DNA from: an uncultured Flavobacteriales bacterium
Lineage (GTDB): Bacteria > Bacteroidota > Bacteroidia > Flavobacteriales_G > Salibacteraceae
Length of the DNA stretch: 64,000 nt
NCBI GenBank assembly: GCA_943788775.1
Contig: CALSRO010000006.1
Span: 1 to 64,000 of the forward strand
Direction of reading: 5' to 3'
Position 1 is the first letter of the stretch. Each line of letters opens with the position of its first letter. The notes beneath the pieces were generated by a model, which did no database searches, was not told the DNA's origin, and was given only the letters and a program-made list of their open reading frames with translations. The position numbers and the translations under genes were made by a program. Positions 26,598-35,111 of the stretch are shown here, in pieces.

Positions 26598-29057
26598 ATG
26601 AGAAAACATCTTTTTTTAGGCTTCGCAGCATTATTTTTTAGTTTGACACTCGTTGGTCAGGAGTATGAATTACAAAGTTCAACAGAGACTTATAAAGACC
26701 TGCTAAAACTCCACAGGGGACTTCGCGTTTTATACGTTGCCGCACACCCAGATGATGAAAATACCAGGTTAATAGCTTGGTTAGAAAACGAGAAAAACAT
26801 TGAAACGGTTTATTTATCTCTAACCCGTGGACAGGGGGGGCAAAACCTCATTGGAGATGAAAAGGGAGATGCTTTAGGTGTCATTAGGACCTATGAGTTA
26901 TTGGAAGCAAGAAAAATTGATGGGGGAGAACAAATGTTTACTCGCGCTGTAGATTTCGGATATAGCAAATCTGCAGAAGAAAGCTTCTCGAAATGGGGGA
27001 AAGAAGAGGTCCTGGCTGATGTGGTTTATGCAATCCGAAAGTTTAGACCTCACATAATCATAACACGGTTTCCGCCAAATCGAAATGCTGGACATGGACA
27101 CCATGAAGCATCAGCGCTCTTGGCCGCGGAAGCTTTTGACTTGGCTAGTGAGAAAAGCGCCTTCCCTGATCAGTTTGATAGGGTAGAGCCTTGGACTCCT
27201 CAAGCCATGTATTTTAATAGCTCAAGTTGGTGGAGAAAGGAATTGGAGGATAAGACCGATTTAGAGCTGAAGGACGAGAACATAATTCGCGTGAACATCG
27301 GCACATTGGATCCAATAACGGGAATGGAGATGAATGAAATTGCCTCACTGGCTCGAAGCAAACATCGCTGCCAAGCTTTTGGAACTTCACGAGATAGAGG
27401 TGAACGATTTGAATATCTCGAATTGTTAAAGGGTGAATGGCGAGATGATTTATTCGACAGCTATGAGGGTGTTTGGTCGCGTTCGGAGGGTCACAAATCT
27501 TCCATTCAATCCATCATCGATCAATACAACTTTACTGATCCTATGTCAAACTATAAGTTGTTCATCAATGAGGTGGAACCAAAACTGGCGCAGCGGAGTA
27601 TGTGGGCAGATGGAAAAGATATTAATTACGTAAATCAACTTTCGGCTAAGATCAAGCGAAACATGCTTGGAGTTAGAGTTGAGGCTTATGCTGGTCAAGA
27701 TCCTATTGTAGTTGAATCCGAATTTGACTTAAACATTGAAGTTTATAACGGAGGCAGTGAAGCGCTTCAAATCAGATTTAATCAACCTGAAATAGATACT
27801 TCATTTGAAATTGGATCTGGGAAACAGATCTCTTTTATTAGGAAGCTAAACGCTCCCAAGGAGCCATCGACACCGTATTGGTTGCGTTTGCCACATGATG
27901 AGTTATATGAAATTGAAGATCCAAATTGGCAAGGCGAGCCCAGATTACGCGATAAAATGATTGAATATACCGTCAAATTTGATGTGCCCTTTAAGGGAGA
28001 AACTGAATTGCATCGCAAATGGACCGATCGTTCTGTGGGTGAAATACTGCAACCTATTCAATATGTGCCGCTAGTGAGTATTACGAATCAGTCAAACACT
28101 TTACTAATTAAAAATGATGGTGAGGTAATGCAGCATATCGAGGTACTCGCGTTTGGGTCTGTGAAGGATTTACGAGTTTCTCCGTCTGGCGTGGAGGTTG
28201 ATGCGACAGCTCGTACAGGAATAATGCTTGAAAAAGGCCAAAAGACTACCGTAAGTACTAAATGGCAATCAGGGTCAGAGCCAAACGAAAAACACAATAT
28301 TCGTTCCTCAGCATATTTAGGTGATTTAGCATTTCATCAGAGTGTTCAGGCGATTGAGTATGACCATATTCCAAATATTCTAATTGCAAAGGATTGCGAA
28401 ATGACCTTGGTAAAGCTTGATCTGAAAATGCAGGCCGCGAAGATCTTATACATTGAAGGTTCGGGTGATGAAGTGGATGAGGCGCTAGAAAACATAGGTT
28501 ATGAAATAGATCGCACTCCGTTGTCTGAAGTTGCTGATAAACTGAATGATTACAAGGCAATCGTGGTAGGTATTCGTGCTTACAACACAAACGATCAGTT
28601 AATTGCTTATCAGGATAAGTTGATGAATTACGTGGAAAACGGTGGGAATATGATAGTCCAATACAATACTTCCCGAGGATTAAAACTGGATGAATTTGGT
28701 CCTTACCCGTTTCAATTGGGTAGAGAAAGGGTTACTGAAGAGGATGCTGAGGCAATACTCCTGCAACCTAAACATCAAGTGTTCTCAAAGCCGAATAAAA
28801 TTGAATCCTCTGATTTTGACGGCTGGGTTCAAGAGCGTGGATTATACTTTGCTAGCGAATGGGGTGATGAGTACACTCCACTTATATCATGGAAGGATTC
28901 TGGAGAAGAAAAAATATCGGATGGCGGCCTTATTGTAAGCCAATATGGAAAAGGCTCATTTTTCTATTCAGGGATATCATTTTTCAGGCAATTGCCCGCA
29001 GGAGTTCCAGGAGCGTATCGATTACTGGTGAACATGATTGAATACCAGCCAAAATGA
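26598..29057 (+). CDS. Secreted PIG-L/LmbE-family deacetylase with C-terminal GATase/ThuA-like region
   Basis: An 819-residue exported protein with a signal peptide (residues 1-20). It has an N-terminal PIG-L/LmbE zinc deacetylase domain: AHPDDE (49-54, His/Asp/Asp ligands) and GHGHHEAS (His166, His168, His169). This family removes acetyl groups from N-acetyl-glucosaminyl substrates. A central beta-rich section (360-600) and a C-terminal region resembling ThuA/GATase-like folds (ILYIEGSGDEV, YKAIVVGIRAYN, VENGGNMIVQYN) follow. The stop overlaps the ATG of a 39-codon ORF, which itself overlaps the symporter, so the three form one coupled unit. A role in amino-sugar use is suggested by context. 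Confidence 0.88.
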   Translation: MRKHLFLGFAALFFSLTLVGQEYELQSSTETYKDLLKLHRGLRVLYVAAHPDDENTRLIAWLENEKNIETVYLSLTRGQGGQNLIGDEKGDALGVIRTYELLEARKIDGGEQMFTRAVDFGYSKSAEESFSKWGKEEVLADVVYAIRKFRPHIIITRFPPNRNAGHGHHEASALLAAEAFDLASEKSAFPDQFDRVEPWTPQAMYFNSSSWWRKELEDKTDLELKDENIIRVNIGTLDPITGMEMNEIASLARSKHRCQAFGTSRDRGERFEYLELLKGEWRDDLFDSYEGVWSRSEGHKSSIQSIIDQYNFTDPMSNYKLFINEVEPKLAQRSMWADGKDINYVNQLSAKIKRNMLGVRVEAYAGQDPIVVESEFDLNIEVYNGGSEALQIRFNQPEIDTSFEIGSGKQISFIRKLNAPKEPSTPYWLRLPHDELYEIEDPNWQGEPRLRDKMIEYTVKFDVPFKGETELHRKWTDRSVGEILQPIQYVPLVSITNQSNTLLIKNDGEVMQHIEVLAFGSVKDLRVSPSGVEVDATARTGIMLEKGQKTTVSTKWQSGSEPNEKHNIRSSAYLGDLAFHQSVQAIEYDHIPNILIAKDCEMTLVKLDLKMQAAKILYIEGSGDEVDEALENIGYEIDRTPLSEVADKLNDYKAIVVGIRAYNTNDQLIAYQDKLMNYVENGGNMIVQYNTSRGLKLDEFGPYPFQLGRERVTEEDAEAILLQPKHQVFSKPNKIESSDFDGWVQERGLYFASEWGDEYTPLISWKDSGEEKISDGGLIVSQYGKGSFFYSGISFFRQLPAGVPGAYRLLVNMIEYQPK

Positions 29058-29173
29058 AAATAAACGAGGAAATAGAGAAGCCAACAAATTGGAAGAGGAT
29101 TTACATGATTGTAATAGCGTTTCTAATTTTTCAAATAGTGTTGTATGCCATTCTGAGTAAAGTGCTGTCATGA
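29054..29173 (+). CDS. Small single-pass membrane protein (39 aa) coupled to the symporter
   Basis: A 39-codon frame overlaps the deacetylase stop (ATGA) and the symporter start (ATGA). It encodes a charged N-terminus (MKINEEIEKPTNWKR) followed by one hydrophobic helix (about 16-34, MIVIAFLIFQIVLYAIL) and a basic tip. Exact ATGA junctions on both sides and a clean one-helix topology argue that it is a real gene. It could be a small symporter subunit, comparable only by analogy to small partner proteins of other sodium symporters. I do not recognise a named family. Confidence 0.72.
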   Translation: MKINEEIEKPTNWKRIYMIVIAFLIFQIVLYAILSKVLS

Positions 29174-30852
29174 ATTTACTCGATTGGACTGTTTTAGTTT
29201 TCACACTGCTTGCGATAGTCGCCTACGGCACTTGGCGCACTCGAAAGCAGAAGGATCTCGAATCTTACCTAAGGGGCGGGAGAGAGTCTAATTGGTTCAC
29301 GGTTGGATTGAGTGTAATGGCTACACAAGCCTCAGCTATAACTTTCTTATCAACTCCGGGGCAAGCATTTGAATCGGGCATGGGCTTCATCCAATTCTAT
29401 TTTGGTTTGCCATTGGCTTTGATCATTGTTTCAATTGTTATTATTCCACTATTCTATAGGCTAAATGTTTACACGGCTTACGAGTTTCTAGAGAATCGAT
29501 TTGATCTAAATACGCGACTTCTAACCGCTTTTCTATTCTTAATTCAAAGAGGGTTGGCAGCGGGAATTACAATTTATGCTCCGGCAATTGTGTTGAGCAC
29601 TGTGCTAGGGTGGGATTTGACAAAACTGAACATTATCATTGGACTCCTTGTCATTGTTTACACCGTTAGCGGTGGAACAAAAGCGGTTAGTATTACTCAA
29701 AAATGGCAAATGGCCGTGATAATGGGTGGTATGTTCTTCGCGTTTTACATGGTCTTAGATTATTTAGCACCAAGATTTACATTCTTAGAAGCGCTTCAAT
29801 TCGCTGGCGTTAATGGTAAAATGGAGATTGTCAATTTCGACCTGAATATGGAGTCGAGATATACGATTTGGAGTGGACTCACGGGAGGTATGTTCTTAGC
29901 CTTGTCTTATTTTGGAACTGATCAGAGTCAAGTTCAGCGCTATATAAGCGCGAGCAGCATAAAGGAGAGTAGGATGGGGTTGATGTTTAATGCAATTCTG
30001 AAAATTCCGATGCAAGCATTTATTCTTCTGACTGGAGTGTTGCTTTTTGTATTCTACCAGATAAACGAACAACCTATAAGTTTCAATCAACAGGTGGTTG
30101 AAGTGGTCATGGAATCGGATCGAGCGGAGGAGGGGCAGTATCTACTCGATCAATTTGGCCGAGTACAAGAGGAGAAAAATGAAATCATACGTGAATCGAG
30201 AGACAATAATCAAGATGAGATTGCTCGATTGTTAACTGCGGAGAATGATTTAAAGTTGAAATTTAATGAGATATCATTACAGGTAAATAGTGATGTTCCA
30301 ACAAAGGATTCGGACTATGTATTTATCCGTTTTATTCTGGAATACTTACCTCATGGGGCGATTGGTCTGCTACTAGCCGTAATATTAAGTGCTGCCATGT
30401 CGTCAACAGCAGGGGAGCTAAATGCGCTTGCAACTACGACTATGAGCGATTTTGTTAAACGATTATCACAAATGAATGTCAGTTCAGATCGAGAAGTGCT
30501 TTGGAGTAAGCTAATCACAGTGTTTTGGGGACTACTCGCAATTTCATTCGCACTCATGGCGGATTTATTCGACAACCTCATAGAAGTAGTTAATATTCTG
30601 GGCTCATTATTCTATGGTACTATTCTGGGCATATTTATCTGCGCCATATTCATTAAAAGGGTGAAATCGAGAGAAGTAATCATTGCTGCCGCATTGGCAG
30701 AACTTTTGGTCTTAGGGCTGTTTACAGGAACCACATTTAATTGGTTGCCATTTGACATTGGTTTCTTGTGGTTCAATGTCATTGGATGCTTAGCGGTACT
30801 GGCAGTAGCCGTGTTACTGAGCAATGGTCAGAAAGAAAGCGAGTTGACTTAA
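29170..30852 (+). CDS. Sodium:solute symporter (SSS family)
   Basis: A 560-residue transporter with the SSS/SLC5 fold and about 13 membrane helices. It opens with DWTVLVFTLLAIVAYGTW and carries YLRGGRESNWFTVGLSVMAT and SYFGTDQSQVQRY, all family-typical. A soluble insert of about 80 residues (310-385, highly charged, EVVMESDRAEEGQ onward) interrupts the later helices. Substrate is probably a sugar or sialic-acid-like compound; given the coupled PIG-L deacetylase, an amino-sugar is plausible but inferred. The stop abuts the convergent SUI1 gene with no gap (TAATTA shared). Confidence 0.9.
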   Translation: MNLLDWTVLVFTLLAIVAYGTWRTRKQKDLESYLRGGRESNWFTVGLSVMATQASAITFLSTPGQAFESGMGFIQFYFGLPLALIIVSIVIIPLFYRLNVYTAYEFLENRFDLNTRLLTAFLFLIQRGLAAGITIYAPAIVLSTVLGWDLTKLNIIIGLLVIVYTVSGGTKAVSITQKWQMAVIMGGMFFAFYMVLDYLAPRFTFLEALQFAGVNGKMEIVNFDLNMESRYTIWSGLTGGMFLALSYFGTDQSQVQRYISASSIKESRMGLMFNAILKIPMQAFILLTGVLLFVFYQINEQPISFNQQVVEVVMESDRAEEGQYLLDQFGRVQEEKNEIIRESRDNNQDEIARLLTAENDLKLKFNEISLQVNSDVPTKDSDYVFIRFILEYLPHGAIGLLLAVILSAAMSSTAGELNALATTTMSDFVKRLSQMNVSSDREVLWSKLITVFWGLLAISFALMADLFDNLIEVVNILGSLFYGTILGIFICAIFIKRVKSREVIIAAALAELLVLGLFTGTTFNWLPFDIGFLWFNVIGCLAVLAVAVLLSNGQKESELT

Positions 30853-31191
30853 TTAGCCACCTACTAGTTTTGTCTTATATCCCTTGGTATTCAAGAATTC
30901 GTGGACTTTATTTCGCTGATCACCTTGGATAATTATTTCACCATCCTTCACGGAACCACCGGTTCCACAGTGGCCTTTTAACGACTTTCCAAGTTTTTCA
31001 AGATCATTCTCAGAGCCGATAAAACCTCGAACTATGACTACAGCTTTGCCACCTCTGCCTTTCGTTTCGCGATGCAATTTAAGCAGTTGATCACCTGGAG
31101 ATAATGTCTCTTGTTCTTCCCACTCCTCATCCGAAGGAGAGAATTGAGGGTTTGTGGAGTAAACCATTCCTCCTTTATTTTTTTTAGACAT
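30853..31191 (-). CDS. SUI1/YciH-family translation factor
   Basis: A 112-residue protein with a C-terminal SUI1 domain (AVVIVRGFIGSENDLEKLGK; LKGHCGTGGSVKDGEIIIQG; DQRNKVHEFL). YciH-type bacterial members influence start-site fidelity or stress translation. The N-terminal 35 residues are charged and disordered, as usual. ATG at 31191 begins MSKKNKGGMVYSTN, a common family start. Confidence 0.92.
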   Translation of the reverse strand: MSKKNKGGMVYSTNPQFSPSDEEWEEQETLSPGDQLLKLHRETKGRGGKAVVIVRGFIGSENDLEKLGKSLKGHCGTGGSVKDGEIIIQGDQRNKVHEFLNTKGYKTKLVGG

Positions 31192-31193
31192 AT

Positions 31194-32093
31194 CTATGGA
31201 GTTATTGTGATTAATGATTTTAGGTTAATACTTATTTCAATGCTTTTTGGGGTTCCTGCAGCTTCGCCATCAATTTGTAAATGGGCACCGTCCAAGTTCT
31301 CGATGATTATGGATTTTGCACTCTCAACACTTACGAATTTGGATTGATGAAAGGTTTTAGTGAAAAGGCGGGAGGCCAGGAATGGAAATTCGGCCCAAGT
31401 GGGGGATTTGATTTTGATCAACTCGAGTTGTCCGTCATCATCTAAGCCCGTTGGATTGATATACGCGTCATTTCCTAATTGGCTGACGTTAGCCACAACA
31501 ATTGAAAAATATGAATTCGTTGAGTTCACTATCCGAAACAGCTTGCTGTTTTAAGATTGAAATGCCTGCAATGTGAGTTTTATATAGTTTCCGAAACCGC
31601 GTCCAGAAATATTGTCGAATAAATGCGCCACATAGCCGTCAAAGCCAACCCCGCAAAAACCAATGGCGTACGTTCCGTTTATCGTGATTGTGTCTATAGA
31701 ATGAGGCTTGCCATTTAACACTTGCTGAATGGCCGTTGAGATATCCATGGAGATGTTTAAATGGCGGGCAATACCATTCCCAGACCCAGTAGGTATTATG
31801 CCAAGCGCTAAATCTCCGCCAATTAATTGACTCGCAATTCCATGGACGGTTCCATCTCCGCCAACGGCAACACAAACCTTGTAACCATTTTTTTTAGCCT
31901 CCCTAGCTAGCTTTAGCATATGCTCTTTGGAGGTGCTTTCTGCTAATTGGGCATTTTTTAATTCAAGAGAATCGAATATCGACTTAAACTTAAGGTAGCC
32001 ACCAACTCCTGAATTGGGATTGCCAATAAACAAAAAAGGACCCCCATTTGGGTAGTCCTTTTTTAATATTGTTTGTGAGTCGTTTTTTATCAC
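31194..32093 (-). pseudogene. Diacylglycerol kinase-like (YegS/DagK) lipid kinase, interrupted by in-frame TAA
   Basis: The gene encodes a YegS/DagK-family lipid kinase that phosphorylates diacylglycerol or related lipids at the membrane. Motifs are GNPNSG (24-29), VGGDGT (77-82, ATP-binding) and PTGSGNG (101-107), and the C-terminal fold (VVANVSQLGNDAYINP; LDDDGQLELI) continues in the same frame after one TAA codon (31551-31553, codon 181). No shift is needed to bridge it. GTG at 32093 was chosen as start because it overlaps the EGF-lipoprotein stop as GTGA. Either a recent nonsense change, a sequencing error or read-through; a stop at codon 181 would remove the lipid-binding half. Confidence 0.8.
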
Positions 32094-32743
32094 TGTGAGA
32101 TTAGAACTCCTGTAAGCTGACAATTGTAGGATTTATTGCCATTTTGAGTGGTGTAGTCAATTGTGATATTCGTTGTTGCACTGTCCACAATTGTGATAAA
32201 GCCACTGCCGCTGATTGATTTTTCACCACCGTCAGGCTTCTGATTGTTGATCGTGAATGATTCCGTACCCTGATCTGCCACAGCCTCTACTTTAGAAAAG
32301 AAGCCGTTAATAGGGAAATTGTCATAACTGAAAAGATTGCCGATATTCATTGTTCCGCCATCAAGAATGTTGCGTTCAATGGTGATATTATAATTCCAAG
32401 TAGTATCCAAATTGGCGCAACTTTCAATCACGTTATAAGTGCCAATGAATTTTTTTCGAGACTCGAAACTACAATCTTCGCCTTCAAATCCTGAGTCGCA
32501 AAAGCAATTGCCTGTTTCACAGAAACCACGCACACAGACTACGTCCAGTAATTCGCAAGAATCTACATCTTGGCAACTCGCACCAAAATATCCTTTTAAA
32601 CAATCGCAACTTCCATCGTTACATGTACCTCCATTGCTACAAGGGACTTTTTCTCCACCAAGTAGCCCGCGGCATTCATCGCATGAAGCCAGTGATAATA
32701 GGCTAAACAGAATAGTTATTGAAAACAAAACTCGCATTGACAT
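32090..32743 (-). CDS. EGF-like-repeat lipoprotein (paralogue 1)
   Basis: A 217-residue lipoprotein (LLSLASC lipobox) with Cys-rich EGF-like units (CDECRG; CSNGGTCNDGSCDCLKGYFG; CETGNCFCDSGFEGEDC) followed by a small beta domain that starts ESRKKFIGTYNVIESC and ends YNCQLTG. Probably attached to the outer membrane and exposed. Its stop overlaps the lipid-kinase start (GTGA). The same layout occurs in the genes at 33.6-34.2 and 34.3-35.0 kb. EGF-like modules usually mediate protein contacts. The start may be either of two ATGs (32743 or 32737). Confidence 0.82.
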   Translation of the reverse strand: MSMRVLFSITILFSLLSLASCDECRGLLGGEKVPCSNGGTCNDGSCDCLKGYFGASCQDVDSCELLDVVCVRGFCETGNCFCDSGFEGEDCSFESRKKFIGTYNVIESCANLDTTWNYNITIERNILDGGTMNIGNLFSYDNFPINGFFSKVEAVADQGTESFTINNQKPDGGEKSISGSGFITIVDSATTNITIDYTTQNGNKSYNCQLTGVLISQ

Positions 32744-32909
32744 ATCGATTGAAATTATGGCCGTAAATATATGAAAAAGGCAAACTCGCCTCTGTTCGTT
32801 AGTAAATGGACGTAATATTATATGAGTTAGGCTAAATCTAATGCTGCCCTAATTCTTTTATTCAGTAAATATGATTTAATTTGCACTCAAATTGAAAAAA
32901 TCCATCGAA

Positions 32910-33245
32910 ATGAAAAATGTATCAAAATTAGCTGCGTCTTTTGTACTTGCAGCCGTTGTACTTACCGCTTGTGGCGGAGGTGAAGAAGCTCCAAAAGAAG
33001 AGGAAGCTGTAGAAACTACAATTGAAGAGGCTCCTGCACAAGAAGCTCCTGTTGAGAAAGCTGGAGAAGCAGTAGAAGAAACTGCTACTGAAATGGCAAC
33101 TGAGGCTGAAGAAGCTGTAGAAGAAGTTGTTGAAGAAGTTAAGGAAACTGGCGGAAAATTATCTGATAAGGCTGATGAGAATTCAGGAAAACTTAAGGAT
33201 AAAGCTGAAGCTAAGTCAGGAAAACTTAAGGACAAGGCTAAATAG
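32910..33245 (+). CDS. Glu-rich repetitive lipoprotein
   Basis: A 111-residue SPII lipoprotein (MKNVSKLAASFVLAAVVLTAC). After Cys comes a strongly acidic Glu/Ala/Val-rich coil (EEAVEETATEMATEAEEAV, 19 residues) and then two or three short repeats of (S/N)GKLKDKA near the C-terminus. Such sequences are likely extended helices or disordered and may bind peptidoglycan or cations. ATG at 32910 was preferred to TTG at 32892 because it yields the lipoprotein signal directly. A strong terminator follows. Confidence 0.72.
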   Translation: MKNVSKLAASFVLAAVVLTACGGGEEAPKEEEAVETTIEEAPAQEAPVEKAGEAVEETATEMATEAEEAVEEVVEEVKETGGKLSDKADENSGKLKDKAEAKSGKLKDKAK

Positions 33246-33264
33246 GCCAATTCAATAAGAAATA

Positions 33265-33297
33265 AAAAAGGGCGACCAAAGGGTCGCCTTTTTTTTT
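33265..33297 (+). terminator. Rho-independent terminator after the Glu-rich lipoprotein
   Basis: The perfect 7-bp stem GGCGACC / GGTCGCC has loop AAAG and is flanked by an A-run upstream and a T9 run downstream. It lies 20 bases past the stop at 33245. Confidence 0.92.
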
Positions 33298-33550
33298 GCC
33301 TAAATGTTTGTAATGATTAAAATTCTGTGAGGAGAATTTGTATCAAAATGATGATGGGAATAAACGGATTGTCAGTATATTATGAAGATGCTAATCTAGG
33401 TACTAGCAATCATTGGAGAATAGAAAAATTAAGGGGCGTAAATGAAGGGCGAAGTCGCGATGTCCATCCAATAAATATGGTATGCACTCAGAGATGTTAT
33501 TGAGCTGTTAGTGCTTCAAACGTTCATTCAATGAGTGGAGAGAATTGGAC
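33298..33550. other. Gap between two terminators; possible 51-codon ORF at 33348-33503 (+)
   Basis: This stretch lies between the terminator at 33265-33297 and the convergent terminator at 33551-33585. Nothing is firmly identifiable. One plus-strand frame at 33348-33503 begins with three ATG codons and would make a 51-residue peptide with two Cys near the end (VCTQRCY). It has no signal peptide, no recognised family and no clear promoter, and could be chance or a gene remnant. Confidence 0.3.
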
Positions 33551-33585
33551 AAAAAAAAAGCCTGAGCAATGCCCAGGCTTCTTTA
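33551..33585 (-). terminator. Rho-independent terminator after EGF lipoprotein 2
   Basis: AAGCCTG / CAGGCTT arms, with a partly paired inner section, are followed on the minus strand by T9. It lies about 20-50 bases past the stop at 33601. Confidence 0.85.
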
Positions 33586-33600
33586 ATATTAGGATCTCTA

Positions 33601-34164
33601 TTACTTAAGAGTAGAATTAATTGTGTAGATACAAGTTTCTTCGAAATCAGGATCATACTCATTCAAAGTCCAAGAAACTACGTTTCCGCTAATTGAACCG
33701 TTACCTGTATAAGTATAAGTATCAATAGATTCTTCAACAATAGTGAAGTTTGTTCCATCAACTGTCGCAGATAATGTCAAGTCTTCCAGATCAACTAACA
33801 TTCTTTCAGTTGCAACTGAAGAAGTAGCAAAAGAAGTAGTTAAATCAGACAATGTACCTGAACCTGTAACATCACAAGCGATTGAAGCAGAGCTAGTGTA
33901 AGTTCCAAAGAATTGCTCTCTAGACTCAACAGTACATGCAGGACCTTCATATCCAGCGTCACATCCACAAGTTCCGTCAGCGTATGTTCCGTTAACACAC
34001 TCTACTTCACAAGCGTCTCCGTAGAAAGTATCAGTACACTCACAGTTTCCTTCAGCACAAGTTCCACCGTTATCACAATTAACATCTTTACACTCGTCAC
34101 AAGAAGTAAGAGTTAAAGTCAATGCTCCCACAAGAGCAATCATTAATAAATTGATTTTTTTCAT
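33601..34164 (-). CDS. EGF-like-repeat lipoprotein (paralogue 2)
   Basis: A 187-residue lipoprotein (MKKINLLMIALVGALTL..., lipobox TSC). Cys-rich EGF-like units follow (CDECKDVNC; CDNGGTCAEGNCECTDTFYG; CGCDAGYEGPAC), then an ESREQFFGTYTSS boundary and a Thr/Ser-rich beta domain ending CIYTINSTLK. The layout is the same as in its two neighbours. A good promoter match lies 24 bases upstream and a terminator follows, so it appears monocistronic. Confidence 0.82.
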   Translation of the reverse strand: MKKINLLMIALVGALTLTLTSCDECKDVNCDNGGTCAEGNCECTDTFYGDACEVECVNGTYADGTCGCDAGYEGPACTVESREQFFGTYTSSASIACDVTGSGTLSDLTTSFATSSVATERMLVDLEDLTLSATVDGTNFTIVEESIDTYTYTGNGSISGNVVSWTLNEYDPDFEETCIYTINSTLK

Positions 34165-34187
34165 AAGTAGTATTTTGATTAAGGCGC

Positions 34188-34195
34188 CAAAAATA
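34188..34195 (-). promoter_or_regulatory. Bacteroidota-type -7 promoter element for EGF lipoprotein 2
   Basis: The minus strand reads TATTTTTG, matching the Bacteroidota housekeeping -7 box TAnnTTTG, 24 bases ahead of the ATG at 34164. A TTCG about 20 bases farther upstream is a weak -33 candidate. This is pattern matching only. Confidence 0.45.
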
Positions 34196-34232
34196 GTGCA
34201 TTCTGAGTATTGCGAACATAATCTGATTGTAT

Positions 34233-34260
34233 AAAAAAAAAGCCCCAGAATCTGAGGCTT
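34233..34260 (-). terminator. Rho-independent terminator after EGF lipoprotein 3
   Basis: The stem GCCTCAG / CTGGGGC has a 3-base loop and is followed on the minus strand by T9. It lies just past the stop at 34284. Confidence 0.85.
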
Positions 34261-34283
34261 TAGAGTGCTGTTAATCAGGACTT

Positions 34284-34979
34284 TTAAAAAGACTGTCGAC
34301 TGAATTTGTAGGTGTCTGTTTCTTCCGTAGAACCCTCAATGGATGACTTGCGGGTAATGGAAATCGTAAAAGTTATTTCTTCACCATCATCTTCAAAGGT
34401 ACCTGCAGATGTAGTTTTAATCGCGTATTTGATGTTTCCTGATCCTGTTACTTCTTGATCTGGGAAACTGATTGATGAGCCACTTATTTCTGCGTAGCCA
34501 TCTGTATCGTTAAATGTCGAAATATTGGAGATCTCAACTTTCCAAACATCTCCATTTTCGTATTCACCCATGGATATCACACAGCTTTCAACACCGCTGT
34601 TTGCCTTATAGGTATAAACACCTAAGAATTTATCGCGAGAAAAGACATCGCACTCTGCACCTTCAATGCCTTGGTTGCAATCGCAATTTCCGTTTTCGTA
34701 TGTTCCATAAAGACATTGAATTTCACATGTTTCGCCATAGTAAGTTGGCTTGCAATCACACTCACCATTAATGCATTCTCCATCATTAAGGCATGTCACT
34801 TCTTGAGTAATGCATAAATCCTCGATTTGACAAGACGCTCCCGAAAACCCTTCTGGACATTCGCAGCTACCTTCAACACATGTTCCATCATTTTCGCATT
34901 CCACCTTTCGGCACTCATCACAACTGGTCATGAATATTACAGAAATGGCCAGCAGACTTAGGTAAAGTGATTTTCTCAT
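34284..34979 (-). CDS. EGF-like-repeat lipoprotein (paralogue 3, two repeat blocks)
   Basis: A 231-residue lipoprotein (lipobox TSC) with the same design as its two neighbours but an extra EGF-like block: CDECRKVEC; CENDGTCVEGSCECPEGFSG; CLNDGECINGECDCKPTYYG; CDCNQGIEGAEC. The C-terminal beta domain begins FSRDKFLGVYTYKANSG. Probably surface-exposed. It is flanked by its own terminator and upstream region, so it is transcribed separately. Confidence 0.82.
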   Translation of the reverse strand: MRKSLYLSLLAISVIFMTSCDECRKVECENDGTCVEGSCECPEGFSGASCQIEDLCITQEVTCLNDGECINGECDCKPTYYGETCEIQCLYGTYENGNCDCNQGIEGAECDVFSRDKFLGVYTYKANSGVESCVISMGEYENGDVWKVEISNISTFNDTDGYAEISGSSISFPDQEVTGSGNIKYAIKTTSAGTFEDDGEEITFTISITRKSSIEGSTEETDTYKFSRQSF

Positions 34980-35111
34980 TTAATTTCGGTTTTAATTAAA
35001 GCAGCAATGTATTAATTTCTCGAATTGTGAACACAGTTCATGTGTGTAAATCTTATCAATTGAATATCATTGGGTAGCTGCTACATTTGGCGGAAATCAT
35101 TGGTAACATTC

